Shown here one piece after another: positions 33,139-46,785 of a stretch of 64,000 bases of DNA (position 1 is its first letter; every line of letters begins with the position of its first letter). The notes under the pieces are model-generated. The model was not told where the DNA came from and did not search any database. It saw only the letters and a program-made list of their open reading frames with translations. A program made the position numbers and the translations under genes. Source of the DNA: Inia geoffrensis (taxonomy: Eukaryota > Chordata > Mammalia > Artiodactyla > Iniidae); the NCBI GenBank assembly GCA_036417435.1, contig CM070901.1, forward strand, positions 6,794,001-6,858,000. The letters are read 5' to 3'.

Positions 33139-36100
33139 CTCTGATCTGAATAAAATCTGAACTTGCTTAGTGATTTTTGAAGCTCCCATCCCTGGTTGGA
33201 GCCAGAGACTGCTCTCTAATATATTAGGAATATATCCTCATCTATATCTGCATCTTCCAGGATATATATTTCCTCAGTCTCCTGCAGTCTGCATCGATCT
33301 AATTTTAGCTAATTAGATTCATTCGCTTTGAATTGACTGATCTCGCAACTCTCAGGACAATGGAACATGCATTCTGAGAGGTGTAGCAACAGCAGCAGCA
33401 GCATCAGGTTTTCTGGGTCTGCAGCACCAGCAGGGCCAGGGAGAGTGCTCAGCCCCTAGAGCCATGTGGTCAGGGCACTAATTGTCTTCACTCTGTCTGT
33501 GGTTCTGCCCTCCTAGGGTCTCTCCTTCCTGCTCCGTTTTCTGAGCCCAGTTCTCCAGGCTTCTCAGGAATTCTCTGAGTTCCCCAATATCTATACAGAT
33601 TCTCTGTCTAAATAAGAGGTGGCTTTGGTTTCTTGTCAATAGACAAATCTGAGGTTATTCTCTATTCCATTACTCAATTTTATGTTCTTCAGACAATGTA
33701 TTAATATCGAAAACCCTCTTATTGATTGATGTGTGCGTTTGTTTTTTGTGCATTTTCAATTTTTTATTCTAAGTCTGCTACGGCATTAAGAAGACACTCA
33801 AATTTAAAACAGAGAAGAGAGAAATGCTGCATGTTCTTTTCTATATAGTTTCCCTCCTCATTACACTTTGGTTTGGAAAAAAAATGTGTGCCTCTGTTGA
33901 GGATTCAGTTTATTTTTAAAATTCTCAAAAAAGTAAATCTTAACAATGGAACATTTAATTTAATTTAATTATGTTGCTTAGGAAAGTAGAGCTAAATTGT
34001 GAGCAAATGACAGTGCAAAGTATTACAGATTTAATTTAGATGTAAACAATTTTTCCTAATGGATCTTTAAGTTTTTTGCCACTTTTTCCTTAATTGATTT
34101 GTATTTAATTTTCTTGTGTATAGTTTAGAAGTTATTTCAGTGTTCTTAAGTAATAAAAGAAGGCATTATTTAATTATGGTATCAGCTTATGTTTCTACAC
34201 TCTTCCTTGTCTCCCTAATAATGTGACATAATGAAATTGTACAATGAAATCAACAGATATAAAAATGTACAGAAATATGTAAATTTTGAACAATGATAAA
34301 TTAAATTCCAGATATTTACCCATATAAAATGCTTATATTTGTAGTTTTGTTCATTTTTGAAATAGTAAGTTCCCATATTTTAAGTTCTATGCATAATGCT
34401 CTTGCAGTTTTTTCTGATGTATCTGTTGGGGTTCTAATGTTCACCTGTATTAATTTTACCCTGAATGTACTCATGTGGTGTTCTAGACCAAAGATGAATT
34501 TTATGTGAAACACTTCATGGTAAATAGTACATCGGTCTACTCCCCTTTGCCCTAGTCTTTATCCACAGGGTGACATGATTAGAGACAAGTCAGCGGTCCT
34601 ACAGAGGAGGTGTTTCCTTCTCTTCCTAAGAGAATCTCCCTGGAAACTGATGGGCCTGAATCCTATCTCCAGCCCTTTGCTATATGAACAAAGTGTCCCC
34701 AGGGGCCAGATAACCCCAGGTTTCTCTAGGTTTTACAATCCAGTGATGTCTCTAAATTCTGGGCTTCCTTCCTTTAGAAAGATAAATACTTAGATAGTTT
34801 TCCAGCCTTCCTAGCACCTAGGAACCTTGTCCAGCCAGGCTGTAAGCATTTGGCCCTTTCAGGAAGAGATAAAGTCTTATTTGATCCTTTTGGATCAGAT
34901 CAATTAACCAGATAATGGCTAAAGATCTAATTCTCGTGCTATGTCAAAATATTTAAGGGGGAGTGAAATCATACATTTTAAGGGGGAGTGAAATCTCTAG
35001 CTTTATAGCACATATGTGTCCATGTCCCAGAAAGTTAGAGCTTTCAACAGGAACTTTGAAAAATCCAGAAAACTTTATTTCTCCACAATATCTTTCCTAC
35101 CACTACTGTGCCTGTCATTCCAGCTAAGATTTTCCTAGGTCAGTCATCTTTTAATTTCACAGATTGTCTTGCATACTTTTGTGAATTATGAGCAATAAAA
35201 AATACATGACTTTATTCTAAAGAAATTTATACTTGGTTTAAGTGACAAGATATTTGGAAATTAAAAAATACTATTTGAAATAATTCAAGGTGTAAAAATA
35301 TTACAATACATAGTTAAATGTCAAAATGGGGGTAGCAATATGTTATATAAGAAAAGATAATGGAAATATTACTTTGTTAGATACAGGGGGTATATCTAGA
35401 ATGTTAATAAATTTCTATTTCTATTATATATTATTATTATTAGATTATTATGTTTTTTATACTGTCAAGATCATTCTGTGTAGGCATTTGTTATATTTGA
35501 CAGATCATTAAATTTAAGGGGACTTTGTTTTTATTTCCATCTCTTTTATACATGAGTTACACAAATTTAGAGATCTAAACTCTGATTCTCAATTTTCTTT
35601 AAATGGAAGAAATGGTGTTAGTTTATCCTAAATCATACTTAAGATGATTTATATCTAAATCTAATGTTCACGAAGGTAATTCTAAAAGTACTAAGTAGGA
35701 CAAATTAATAATGTTTATGAAAGAATTTGGTCTGCTTTTACAAAATAGTTAAATGACTACCACTGGATAACTTTGAGCAAGGATGGGGCAACCACTCGAC
35801 AGAAATGTTCTAATGTTCATCTGTTGGGTTCTTAATATTCATCTTTATTACATTATTTAAATTAACAAAGATGATATTAAACCCCAACAGATATACCACT
35901 AAAGAGAATTTGTAAAACTGGAGAGGGTTTTAATTTGATGATGTCCAACCATATTTCTAGACCTTTGATTTTATAATAGATTCCTTCTTATTTTATGTTC
36001 AAAAATCCTTTACATCCAAATTTTAACAACCAATTGGTATGATGTGGTGCCACTCTTTAATTCACAGAAGAGAGCTGGTAACACCAAAATATTTGTTTTA

Positions 36101-36499
36101 TTCTTTTTGAGTGTCAAACACTCTACTAGTGTGTATTTTAAAAGAAATCACTAATAAGGAGATTCCCTCAAGACTGCAACAAGTTCTCACAGGATTTCTG
36201 TATCTTTGCTGCCACTGCCTGATTATTATGCTCTCTTCTAATGTGATATGTCTTTTCAATTATAGAAACTCGTATAGTCTCTGACCGCACAGTTTCTGAT
36301 ATTACACTAAGTAAGGAATTTAGTGATTTAAACTTTTGTTCTGAAAATAAAATCAGAGCAGATTGTTTAAGTCTAAATTATAATTTTCAACATTGAAATA
36401 CCTTATTTATTATAATTAATGCTCTCATTTTCCAGATGCCTTTATCCTTAAATAAGTCAAGATTACAATGTATGCAGCATGGTGTGAAAAAATAAAACA
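33139..36499. other. AT-rich stretch, no gene seen
   Basis: No frame longer than about 70 codons and no recognised coding homology. A more balanced segment at 34560-35050 could not be assigned to a repeat family; it holds two copies of AAGGGGGAGTGAAATC (about 34957 and 34979). Confidence 0.4.
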
Positions 36500-36690
36500 T
36501 AAACCATATAGTTAGATGACTTAACTTCAAATATCAAAACTATTATTACAAATGTGCCCTTGGGCAATGTACCTAATGCTTCAGATCCTCATCTCTAAGA
36601 TGGAAATAATACCTACTTCACCAAGCTGAACCATGATTATGCATGTAAAATAGATCACCTAGTTTCTGGCACATAATAACATTTAATATA
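36500..36690 (+). repeat. MIR
   Basis: GTGCCCTTGGGCAATGTACCTAATG, then CTCATCTCTAAGATGGAAATAATACCTAC and GTTTCTGGCACATAATA follow MIR consensus order on the plus strand. Diverged, ancient. Confidence 0.8.
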
Positions 36691-36869
36691 TGAAAATACT
36701 TAAAATATTCTGAATAGAAACTCTATATTAGTTCTCTCTCTCACCCTTTTCACATTCATATGTGGCCATGATCCAACTCAAGGAGATAAGTAAATTGAAA
36801 AAAAAAAAAAAAAAGCCACACTGACATTTAGAACAGGAAAAAAAGTTATAGCATTAAAATATTAAGACA

Positions 36870-37088
36870 GGGGCTTCCCTGGTGGTGCAGTGGTTGAAAG
36901 TCTGCCTGCCGATGCAGGGGACACAGGTTCATGCCCCGGTCCGGTAAGATCCCACATGCCGCGGAGCGGCTGGGCCCGTGAGCCGTGGCTGTTGAGCCTG
37001 CGCGTCTGGAGCCTGTGCTCCGCAACGGGAGAGGCCACAACAGTGAGAGGCCCACGTACCGCAAAAAAAAAAAAAAAAAAGAAAAAAA
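36870..37088 (+). repeat. CHR-type SINE (full length)
   Basis: The head GGGGCTTCCCTGGTGGTGCAG, a complete body ending CGTACCGC and a poly(A) tail are present. The flanking repeat is AATATTAAGACA / AAATTTAAGACA. Confidence 0.95.
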
Positions 37089-38633
37089 TTTAAGACAATT
37101 AATTCAGATCACATACATTTTTAGGAAAAGAGTTAAGTGCAGATGTGAAGTTTGAAGGTAGACCTTTCCTCTCTGCCTTGGAAAGAACCAGTCTATCACT
37201 GCTCAGGTAGATATAGCAGAGAGGAAGGATAAATCAAATTAGCATAGAGCTTTAGAAAAGGGGAGGCAAATAGGATCAGACTTATTTATATATGGTAGAG
37301 CTGTCCCTGAGGGTTCATAGTAGAATACCTGCTACTCTGCAGAGGAACTACTCAGAAACTGAGCTGTTTAAGTGTAAATGTACCAGCAGAACTGGGCAGG
37401 GAATAGAGATTTGCCAGATTACAGGGAATAAATATACAGAATGACCAGTGAAATTTGAATTTCAGATTAGCAACATTTTATTTTTTGAATTTTAGTATAA
37501 GTATGCCCTGTGAATGCTTTGGGGACATATTTGTACTAAAAGAAGATATTAGTTGTTTATCTGAAATTCATATTTAACTAGATAGTCTATATTTTATCTG
37601 GCAACCCTAACGGGAAACCACAATATCATTCCCCAAAAATATAAAGTTCACAATTTATTCTTAAATTAATCATCAATTTATACTCAATTTGGCATTTTCA
37701 ATCTTGATCTTATTTTGTGATATAATGGATTTTTTATCAATTTCCTCTTCCCCAAGATGCTAATTTATTTTGCATTGATATAGATAGGATTTATTCTCAA
37801 AATTTGTATATTGTTACAGAATGTCCTCTTTTAATTCAATCTGTCTACTCTTTAACCACGAAAAAAATAAATGAAAGAACTAAGTGTGAACCTGTGGTTA
37901 CTAATTTCCTGAAAAGATTTAGAGACACTGAGAAAGTAAAAGGAAAACCTGAATATTCATATTAAACTCTCTTTAAATACTTTTTAATTTCAAGTGTTTG
38001 AAGGCCTATAACCCACATGATTTAGGGAAGTTTCAGTACTAGTTTTGGAAATTAATTACAGGTTATTTATATTCCAAAAGAGGTAATACTTAAAATGATG
38101 TATATAACCATAAGTCAAGGTTTCCTTACTTTTTATTTCTCTTAGTGACTCTTTGGTGTTCTATTCCCTTTTTGAGAATGTGTGTTTAGAAAAGTTAGTT
38201 TTATCCTGTATTTCATAGAATCTTTCAGATATTGAATTTTCTTACTATTAATTTTGAACATTGGGTTTGTCAATGAACCTCAACGAATGTTATTTGGCCA
38301 TCTATAATTAAGGGAGGCATGTAGATACTTTCTCATGCACCATAAAACATCATATGTTTTTTTCTATAATTCTAAATACAACATAAATTTTGTCTTCTTA
38401 AATCTGAATTAGGGGTTGTCAAGCTTTTTCTATGAAGGTCCAGAGAGTAAATATTTCAGGCTTCCTGGGTCTCATGGTCTCTCTAGGAACTACTCAACAC
38501 TGCCATTTCAGTGCAAAAGCAGCAGTAGACAATGTGAAAATGAATGGGTGTGGAGGTATTCCAATAAAATTTTACTTAAAAATCAAGAGAAGACTGTGTT
38601 CATCTAGATGTCTATACTTTTAAATATTTCCAC
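37089..38633. other. AT-rich stretch, no gene seen
   Basis: No supported gene. Small frames at 38416-38623 precede the next SINE; the stretch around AAGCAGCAGTAGACAATGTG may belong to an older repeat that I cannot name. Confidence 0.35.
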
Positions 38634-38772
38634 GGGAATTCCCTGGTGGTCTAGTGGTTAGGGCTTTGCACTTCCACTGCCGGGGGCCTAGGTTCGATCC
38701 CTGGTTGGGGAACTAAGATCCTGCAAGCCAAATGGTGTGGCCAATAAATAAATAAATAAATAAACTATAAAT
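38634..38772 (+). repeat. tRNA-derived SINE (short CHR/Bov-tA-like form)
   Basis: GGGAATTCCCTGGTGGTCTAG, box-B-like GGTTCGATCCCTGG, then ATGGTGTGGCC and an AATA repeat tail. The flanking direct repeat AAATATTTCCA is present on both sides. It is older and shorter than the 210-bp CHR copies. Confidence 0.9.
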
Positions 38773-40599
38773 AAATATTTCCAAGATAATTCATTGGAAA
38801 GAGATAAAGTACATTTTCAGTTGGCCCAGGTGTTTCATATTCTTTCCTATCTCTCTCTCTAAACATTTTTTACCATCTTTTGTTTCTTCTCCACTTAAGA
38901 CACAAGCCCTTGCCACTCTGGGCCCGTGTCTGATTCATACCAACCCTTTTATTAGAAATAAGTCAGTTGTAAGATAGACTAAACAACAAACCAACAAACA
39001 AAACACACACAAAATCATATGATATCTATCATGTATCATTACACATGATGCTCTGTCTTTTCTACTTGTATTTATGGCTCTACATAGTGAAGTCTGTGGA
39101 TGACAACCACCTTAACCTTTCTAAGTCTCAATATCCTTTCTTTTGTAATTGGTTACATACTTTTTTTTTGTAAATTATGCCTAACTTCATAGAGGTCAGC
39201 ATTTTTTAGTTGTTATCAGGCTACAACTGTCAACAGTTGTGCCAACTGCCTTGCGCAGTAAAACAACCAACTTTTGCCAATGGAACTGGAGATGTGTTAG
39301 GAGATGTATTCAAAGATCTGGCAGTTTTTGAGTCATCCTAAACAGTTATATGGAGAGCTCATCCATGCTTGTTATGGCTACCTTATTTCTCATATACCCC
39401 TAATAAATCAAATTTCTGGCTGGTCTTCCAGTCAAATATTTGTCCCCACCAAGACGGCAACTTTAGGCCAGCTGAATTGCTAGTTGGCCCATTCATCTGC
39501 CACCAAGGTCTCTACTGTTACTGATGCTTCTGGGCATGAGATTTTATGTGTTTGGCTCCAAATAAAGTCAGTCCCTCAGGCAGTGAAGCTGCCTGTTTCA
39601 TTCCACCCTGACAGAACAGCTGTGCTGAACACAGTGGGCGTGGGGAGTGGGAGCAGCTCCAGGCAGAACACCACAGACCTCCACGGCTCTTATTCAAAGT
39701 TCCATAGTTTTTCACAGAGATTCACTTTCCAATTAGATGTACATCTTTAGTTGATTTCCAGAGTCATAAAATATTTTGTCTCTTTTACTGTTGTTTTTTG
39801 GGGGGAGTAGATTTGTCTAGCCACTCACTTCACTATCTCAGAAATCCTGTTCACAGAGACTAATTTCTAAGTCCTACTCATGCGTCAGGTACAGGGGTAG
39901 CCAATTTATTTACATTATTTCTAATATTTACAGCAAGCCTACAAGATATGTGTCATTATCCTTATCTTTCTAATGAGTAATTTAGGCAATTTAAGTAACT
40001 TGCTAAACCAGCAAACAGAAAAGCAAAGTATAAACATAATCATGTGTATGAATTATATTTGAATTCATACATAAATGAATTCATATATTTTTTAAATGTT
40101 ACTTATGAGAGATAAATCATGTCTGTAAATTGCTTAGCATAGCATGGCATACATATTAATACGTTTTTGATAATTGAATGTAACTATTTTTAGATACCAA
40201 ACTTAAAGTAATTGTGAAGTATATTATGTTTAGAATATAGTAATATTTAATTTTAAAAAAACAAGTGACTTCTTAATGCAAGTCAATTTCATCAGTTTCT
40301 TATTCTTATCCACCTCCTCCTGACATTTGTTGGCCCAGTCCACCCTACCTAATGATGGCAGTACTTGTTAAATGGATATATATGTAGCAATATATAGATG
40401 GATTCATAGTGAAATTGAGCAGCACCCAGTGGGGCTCCGGGCCATGGAAAACTTTCAAACAGATGCTAATCAGAGAAGGGAGGGGATGCAGAGACAAGGG
40501 AGGAGCAGTCAACAAACAATAGTGCAGCCTTGGGGCGGTGTCCTGGTGTGCCTCAAGGGATGCATATAACAATATCTTTGAACTCTTTACAGAACTAAA
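38773..40599. other. AT-rich stretch with a MIR
   Basis: No gene is seen. A diverged minus-strand MIR is visible at about 39885-40040 (ACAAGATATGTGTCATTATCC, then TTTAAGTAACTTGCTAAA). Other sequence is unassigned. Confidence 0.45.
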
Positions 40600-40915
40600 C
40601 CCCCCAATAAATGGAAGGTGTTAGCATTCTTTATTCCAGATTAAAGGAACCAGAGACCACCTGAGGCCATATTAAAGGAGTGCAGTCCCTGCACACACCC
40701 TAATCCTTAACAGTAACCCCGCCCTTGAACCATTGCTATAAAACTCCTCACCAAATCCTCCCCAGTTGGGAAACAGAGTTTTGAGATGCATGAGTCCTGT
40801 GTCCCCCTTTGCCTGGCAAAGCAATAAAGCTATTCTTTTCTACTTCTACCCCAAACTCTGTCTCTGAGATTCGACTCAGCACCGGTGCACAGAGGCCAAG
40901 TTTTTGGCATCAATA
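40600..40915 (+). mobile_element. Solo LTR (endogenous retrovirus, probably class I)
   Basis: LTR layout on the plus strand: TATA box GCTATAAAACTCC near 40735, poly(A) signal AATAAA at 40823-40828, then a CT-rich downstream region ending near CACCGGTGCACAG. Exact ends and target duplication could not be fixed; the element may start earlier, near 40370. No viral genes lie beside it. Confidence 0.65.
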
Positions 40916-41921
40916 CTAAGTATCATTTTTGCCATGTGTGTAAGACTAGTCAGAATAGGGAGCTCAATAAGGTGTTTGGGATCTAACAAAATTAAAGAAA
41001 TTACGAAAGCAAAGGATCATGACTAAGGCAGAAAGGTCAAACCTAATGACCAGAAATGTAATATATATTAACACAAGATGAATGTTTCCAGACTTTAGAA
41101 AGTCAAACATCAAAGTTGAACTATGAATATCATTGTTAAACCATGAGACAAAGCTAATTTTTTTCACTGAATCTGTGGTTTATAAACACAGTAAAATCAA
41201 AATCTTGAAGTTGACTTTCTTGCCTGGCTTGTCAGAATTCCCAAGGTTATTTTCAACAAGAAATTCTTAGTAATTAACCTTAGCTATTTAAAAATTAACC
41301 TTAATCAACTCAGGCCCTTTAATATGTTAAGTCTCATAGTGTTGGGGTTATCCTAGACAATTTTTCACACCTGGATACAGAAGGAAGCCAATATATCAAT
41401 TAAAAAAAAAATTATATCAGTGAAATGTGATACACATAACACAAATATTCTAATTCTAGAGTAGGATATGAAAGCAATACAGGCTAACAATACTGGACAT
41501 ATTTTTCCTTTCTTTACATAAAGATGTACAAATTAGTTTAGGGATCTTGAATAAAATCAAATATAATTTTAGACTAGAGAACATTTACAGCCACAAAGTT
41601 TGAAAAGAAATTGTTGAATAACTCAAGTGAGTCACAGAGTGCAATGCATTTGATTATACTATTCTCTTAGAAGCTCACAATTTCATTATAGTTTTTAGAA
41701 TGGCATATTCAATTTAATGCAACAAACATATTGTATATGTCATGAATATTTATCTACGTAAGCTCAGCTGTTAAAGGCATGAGTAAATTTCTGATTTTCT
41801 CTACATTAATGCTGTAAAGCATAGTGAAATCATAAAATGCAGCAGGAAAAAGATATATAAATAAGAAGAAAAACTAATAAAATCTGATCTACATAATAAA
41901 TTGGAGCATACTACTTTCAAC

Positions 41922-42125
41922 TTTTTTTTTTTTGTGGTATGCAGGCCTCTCACTGTTGTGGCCTCTCCGGTTGTGGAGCACAGGCTCCGGATGCACAGGC
42001 CCAGCGGCCATGGCTCACGGGCCCAGCCGCTCCGCGGCATGTGGGATCCTCCCGGACCGGGGCATGAACCCGCGTCCCCTGCATTGGCAGGCGGACTCTC
42101 AACCACTGTGCCACCAGGGAAGCCC
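41922..42125 (-). repeat. CHR-type SINE (full length)
   Basis: Poly(T) at the left, complete body, inverted head CCACCAGGGAAGCCC at the right. The flanking repeat CTACTTTCAA is identical on both sides. DNA from 40916 to 41921 is AT-rich with no gene seen. Confidence 0.95.
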
Positions 42126-42664
42126 ACTACTTTCAATTTTTAAACTGACAGGTAAGTATAAATAAACTAAAAATAAAGAAAAGTATTTATAATATCTTGA
42201 AGTTTACTCAAGAAAAATAAGGAAAGTCAGTCAAACATGCAGAAAAGTTAGCACATTTTTATTGATGAATACGATATGCTTCAGTAAAGTACTATAGAGA
42301 AAATATAAACTATAAACTATGATGTTGGATCTCATTGCTATATCTAGTGACCAAGACAACATCAAAGTTTCCTCACCTTGTCCAAATTTTAGACAGGCTC
42401 CCTCCTGCTTCTATGCCCCTGATCTCCCTTTTCTCAGAGGTTTTACTTTGGAAAATTTGTAATTATAATTTCTTTCTTGGCCCCTTTGGGGTGTAAATTA
42501 TTTAAAAGCATCTTGTCTGTTTTAAAACCCAAGAATGTCTTCCTTACGGACCTAGAACCTATCCCTTTGAAATGTAATCATCAGTGAAGATAGTGCCCTA
42601 TCTCCCAGTCTCTAGGAGACATGTATTAGTCAGGGTTCTCCAGGGAAACAACCAGTAGGGTGGA

Positions 42665-42712
42665 TGTATGGATAGATAGATAGATAGATTAGATAGACAG
42701 ATAGATAGAGGT
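42665..42712. repeat. (GATA)n microsatellite
   Basis: About a dozen GATA units with single interruptions (GATTAGATAGACA). It follows the motif TGTATTAGTCAGGGTTCTCC, a common mammalian interspersed-repeat end that I do not name. Confidence 0.9.
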
Positions 42713-42734
42713 TTGTCGCAGGAATTGGTTCATG

Positions 42735-45700
42735 CTCTTTCTTGGGACCAGGTGCAATAATGTAACCTTCATCTTAGAAAGGATATCTCAGCATATCCTG
42801 CATCACTGGACCCCTAGAAATTTTACTGAGCTAGAAGACCTCTGAATTTTATTCAGATTTATTTCCCATTCTCTTTCACACAAATACCAATATATCTAGA
42901 GTAGCTGTTACTTCTTACTCACTAGGTCCAATCAGCATAAAATCAATGTTATAAACTAGTATACCTTGTGGAAGGGAAGTGTAATCAAGGTCCCAGCAAA
43001 TTAAATTATGACTCAGGGCTGGAGAATCAATATGCCCCTATGTAGGACAGTGAAGGGGTACTGCTGCCCTTGCCAGCTGAAAGCAAACCTTCTTGTAGAC
43101 TTTATGGAAAGGATGAAGAAAAATAATTTGTCAGCTCAATAGATACATACCAGTTACCAGGGGGTGTATAAATTTGCTCAAGCAATGAAGCCACAACTGG
43201 TACGATTCTGCAATGAGTCATCATCTGTTCATTCTTCAAGATCTGTCTGAGTTTGGCCAAGTCAGAGAATTCAATGGGGATGTGCTGAGAATTACCACCC
43301 TTGCATCTTTCAAGTCCTCGATGGTGACATTAATCTCTGCAGGTCCTCCAGGTTTGTGGTACTGCTTTGGATTTACTATTTTTCTAAGTAGAGATAGTCC
43401 TAATGGCCTCTACTTCACCTTTGCCTTCATAACAGCCCTCACTCCACAGGTCAGGGAACCAATGCAGGGATTCTGCCAGTTGCTCACTATGCTATTCAAA
43501 TTATGCATTCTGGAACTGGGGAGATGACCACAATATGATTTTAAGGATCCATTAGACCCACCAAGAGGTGGATCTGAGCTAAAACTCCATTGATCACCTG
43601 ACCTCCATAAGCAGCTACTCTGACTGGAGGGCCACAGTAACATTTGAGGTCTCCTGGAACTGGCTGTCAGTTCAGAGCCAGCATCCCGTAGTCCCTTAAA
43701 GTTCTGATTATTTCCTTTTCCTGAATCAGTGCTTACCTTTCAAATGACCTTAAGTCTGTTTGGGGAGGTCTGGGAGAAAGTTTAACACTGAAATTGTTTT
43801 TTTTTCCAGTAGTGTATCAGGGTCCTTCCTTAAAGGCAGCTGGCCTTTCCCTTCATTCAAGGGGTTCTTGGTCTATGAACTGGCTCAAGTCTGGGAATTG
43901 ATTGAGGGGTTGTGACTCTCTGTTCTTATGATGTGAGTTAGACTCTTGTTCACTTGACCTAGAACTTTTCTGCTTATACAAATCAAGTAAGAATTTAGTA
44001 GGCTTTCTATCTATTTCATTTCTGGGAACACCAGGCTTAACTAGCCAACGCCAGAGGTCAGATCATTTTGATTGTAGATTTGACTCTTCTGTTCAGTATG
44101 GTAACCATGCCCACTTTGTCTATGGTGGTTGAGTGCCATCGCTTGACCTCTGCTACCCCGAGATCCAACTACTCCCATTGCATTTAGGTCTTCCAGTTAG
44201 TGGCTGATTCCCACTCTAAGGTCCAGCCTACAGAGAAGAGTGATTATAGAACTCTTGAAGCATGCTGGGCTCCTCTTACAAACTGGTTTCTCAAAATATT
44301 GGTGAAAAGTATGTCTTCTGGATCCTCCCAGTGAACCTGAGTAAATCTTAAATGATAAATCCACTCTGACATTCCTATATCGATAAGCTGTTGAATCCCT
44401 TTCTCTCCAGTAAACCAACTTAGATTAAACATTTCCAGCTTTCACATAGTAGGACTTCTTTTGGTCCATATATCAGCCAATCAAACAACCAAAGTGTTAG
44501 AGCCTTTATAACTCCCTGAGCTACATCATTAAATAAAGAATCTCTGGTTAGGGTCTATATCAGTCAATTTGACCTGATCTAACTTTATATTTCTCTCACC
44601 GTTATCCCATACACTCAGTGTTCATTCCCACACATATTCTGCAGAGTTGTTTGCATAAACTGGAAAACTCAATTAGTTCTTTTGGAGTGTAGTGTACTTC
44701 CTCATGAGTCACACTTTGCATCTCACCATTGAGGGTCTGCTTGAAGTTGAGGCTAGTTACAAGTCTAGAAGTAAAGAGGGATAATGGGGGTAGGTGCTGT
44801 GGAGATTCTGCATTGTATTGCATGGCAACTGCCTCCAAGGAGGCTATTACTAATTCCTCAGCCTCTGCAGGATTAATCCCCTCAGATGGAGGTGGGAAGG
44901 CCAACACCACTGTGCTGGAGGTACCACTGTGCTAGAGAAGTGGATGCTACTGCAGGTGGGGAGGCCAATTTCTCTGAGGATGAGAAGTCCTATTCCACTG
45001 GCAGAGGAGACTCATTGGAATTTAAGGGCTTGATATTCCCCAGTTTTATCAGCACCTTTCATGTGTTCCCATCCCAACTTACAAGACCCCATTCTCTCCC
45101 AACTGATGCCCTCACTAACAGCAGAAACACTGCAAGACTGGGAATTCAATTTGCATTTTAATGTAGCCAATTGCAGAATGTGGCTCTGATTTTTAGCAAT
45201 TTCAGCTCCGGAGCTACAGGAGATAAGGCTCTCCTTCAGGACATTACCTAGAAGCTCTTAGGTCTTTTATGGGGCTCTTGAGTGGGGAATTTAAATCTCT
45301 GACCTCATCTTTTTCTTTTACCACTTTGTCTGGCAAGCCAACCAATTTCATTTATATTCCTTAGTTTTCTGACGATGTGCAAAGGTATCATATACAGAGT
45401 CACTTAGCTCATTGCTTCTTATAGGTGGTTTATTAGGAGTATTCAATGCCAATATTTTGCGTATTCTATAAACAGTTCACATCAAGGACTATCAGTCTCT
45501 GTTTCCTACTGGAAATAGAATCATTAGCTTCTTTAAATCTAATCAGATTAGACAGCCAATTCCAAATGGTTCCAGAAACCCCAGAACCAATTCAGAAAAT
45601 TCATCCTTAAAATTCTCTTCCTCTAGAACCACTCTTGGTATCTTGCTCCAATTGTGTGTCTTGCTTCAACTTGAAAAAATACCTCCTGTCATGAAGATTT
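42735..45700 (-). mobile_element. ERVL endogenous retrovirus interior (gag and pol remnants)
   Basis: This is an ancient class III retrovirus copy on the minus strand. Gag-type sequence lies to the right (about 44450-45700, including an open piece at 44602-44910) and pol-type sequence to the left. Near 42950 a remnant resembles the reverse-transcriptase YxDD region, but its key residues are not preserved. The copy stops just past that point, so the rest of pol is missing. Frames are broken throughout; it cannot make virus. No LTR of its own was recognised at either end. Confidence 0.75.
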
Positions 45701-46480
45701 GAGAAAGTTTACTTTTCCTTTATGTAAGGCCAAGTAACAAACATTTATGGTCTATGATCCATCCCACCTGAAAATTCTCCCACTCTTTGTTTCAATGGAG
45801 TTGATTTCAGGCTGTTTAGACAGTAGCACACCTACTAAGTAATTTTAGAATTAAGGAATTTATTCAGTTAATTAGAATTTTAAAAAAGCTACTTTTAAAA
45901 ATTATCTAGAGATAGACAAAGCAAAATTGCTGAACAAAATTATTCTAATAATTACTTGGCTATTGAACTTTGCCTATGAAGAGCAAATATTTAGAGTCCA
46001 TTCATAATGTATTTATATAATAAGATCCAGTAAAAAAAAAATGTATTTATTTACTCAGTCAACTATATATTATTTTTATTATTTATCAATATGAATTTTG
46101 GAGAGAAGTTAATACTTTTCTACAAATTGCAGCTTTTTTCCAGTGAGAATAAAATGATAATTTAATGTGATATATATATTATCATTCCTCCTCAAGATGG
46201 TCTTTTATTCACTTTATTACAGATTTATTCTAAGTTATTAAAGCAATATGATCTGTGTTTTATGACTTGTTTATGTTAGGTAAGCTAGGTTAGGCCTTCA
46301 TTTTCATAATTCACTTAGGTGCAGATAATGGTAAATATCTATTTGCATATGATACCATGGAAAAATTGTAATCACTTAAAATATTATATAGGTAAGTACT
46401 GTGAAAGGATTTCAATCTAAAATGGAACTGAAGGATATGAATCTGAGAATCTCATGCATGCCCTTAGAATAAGGAAACAC
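45701..46480. other. AT-rich stretch, no gene seen
   Basis: Low-complexity AT-rich sequence beyond the ERVL gag end. No LTR could be recognised here with confidence. Confidence 0.35.
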
Positions 46481-46785
46481 ACTAGAGACTGATTTCCCAT
46501 AAATGCCTGATTTACAGATGATCAAGACTTTTCTCCTGACCAATGATCATCCACCAAGGAATCTGGCCCCATCCTCAAGCCAAGGAACTTACTGCTTGGG
46601 CTCTGGCTGACTTCCCCCTCTCTTCACTTCTTTCAAACCCTCAGCAGACTCCCTGGATCTTGCTGCAGTGTGCATTTCCCTGAATGAGATTCCTTGGCTA
46701 TCTGGAATAAACTCAATTTCTGGTCATTCAAGCTTGCCTCAGTTTACCTCCTTATTGAGGATGACAGCATAAAACCATACTATCT
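46480..46785 (+). mobile_element. LTR 3' portion (probable)
   Basis: A CT-rich segment with AATAAA at 46706-46711 followed by TCAATTTCTGGTCATTC and CCTCAGTTTACCTCC has the R-U5 layout of a plus-strand LTR. The 5' limit is not clear and no target repeat was found. Confidence 0.5.

Noticed and set aside
42660..42712. Regularly spaced short repeats checked as a CRISPR-like array.
   Set aside because: They are plain GATA microsatellite units in mammalian DNA; no repeat-spacer structure exists anywhere in the window.
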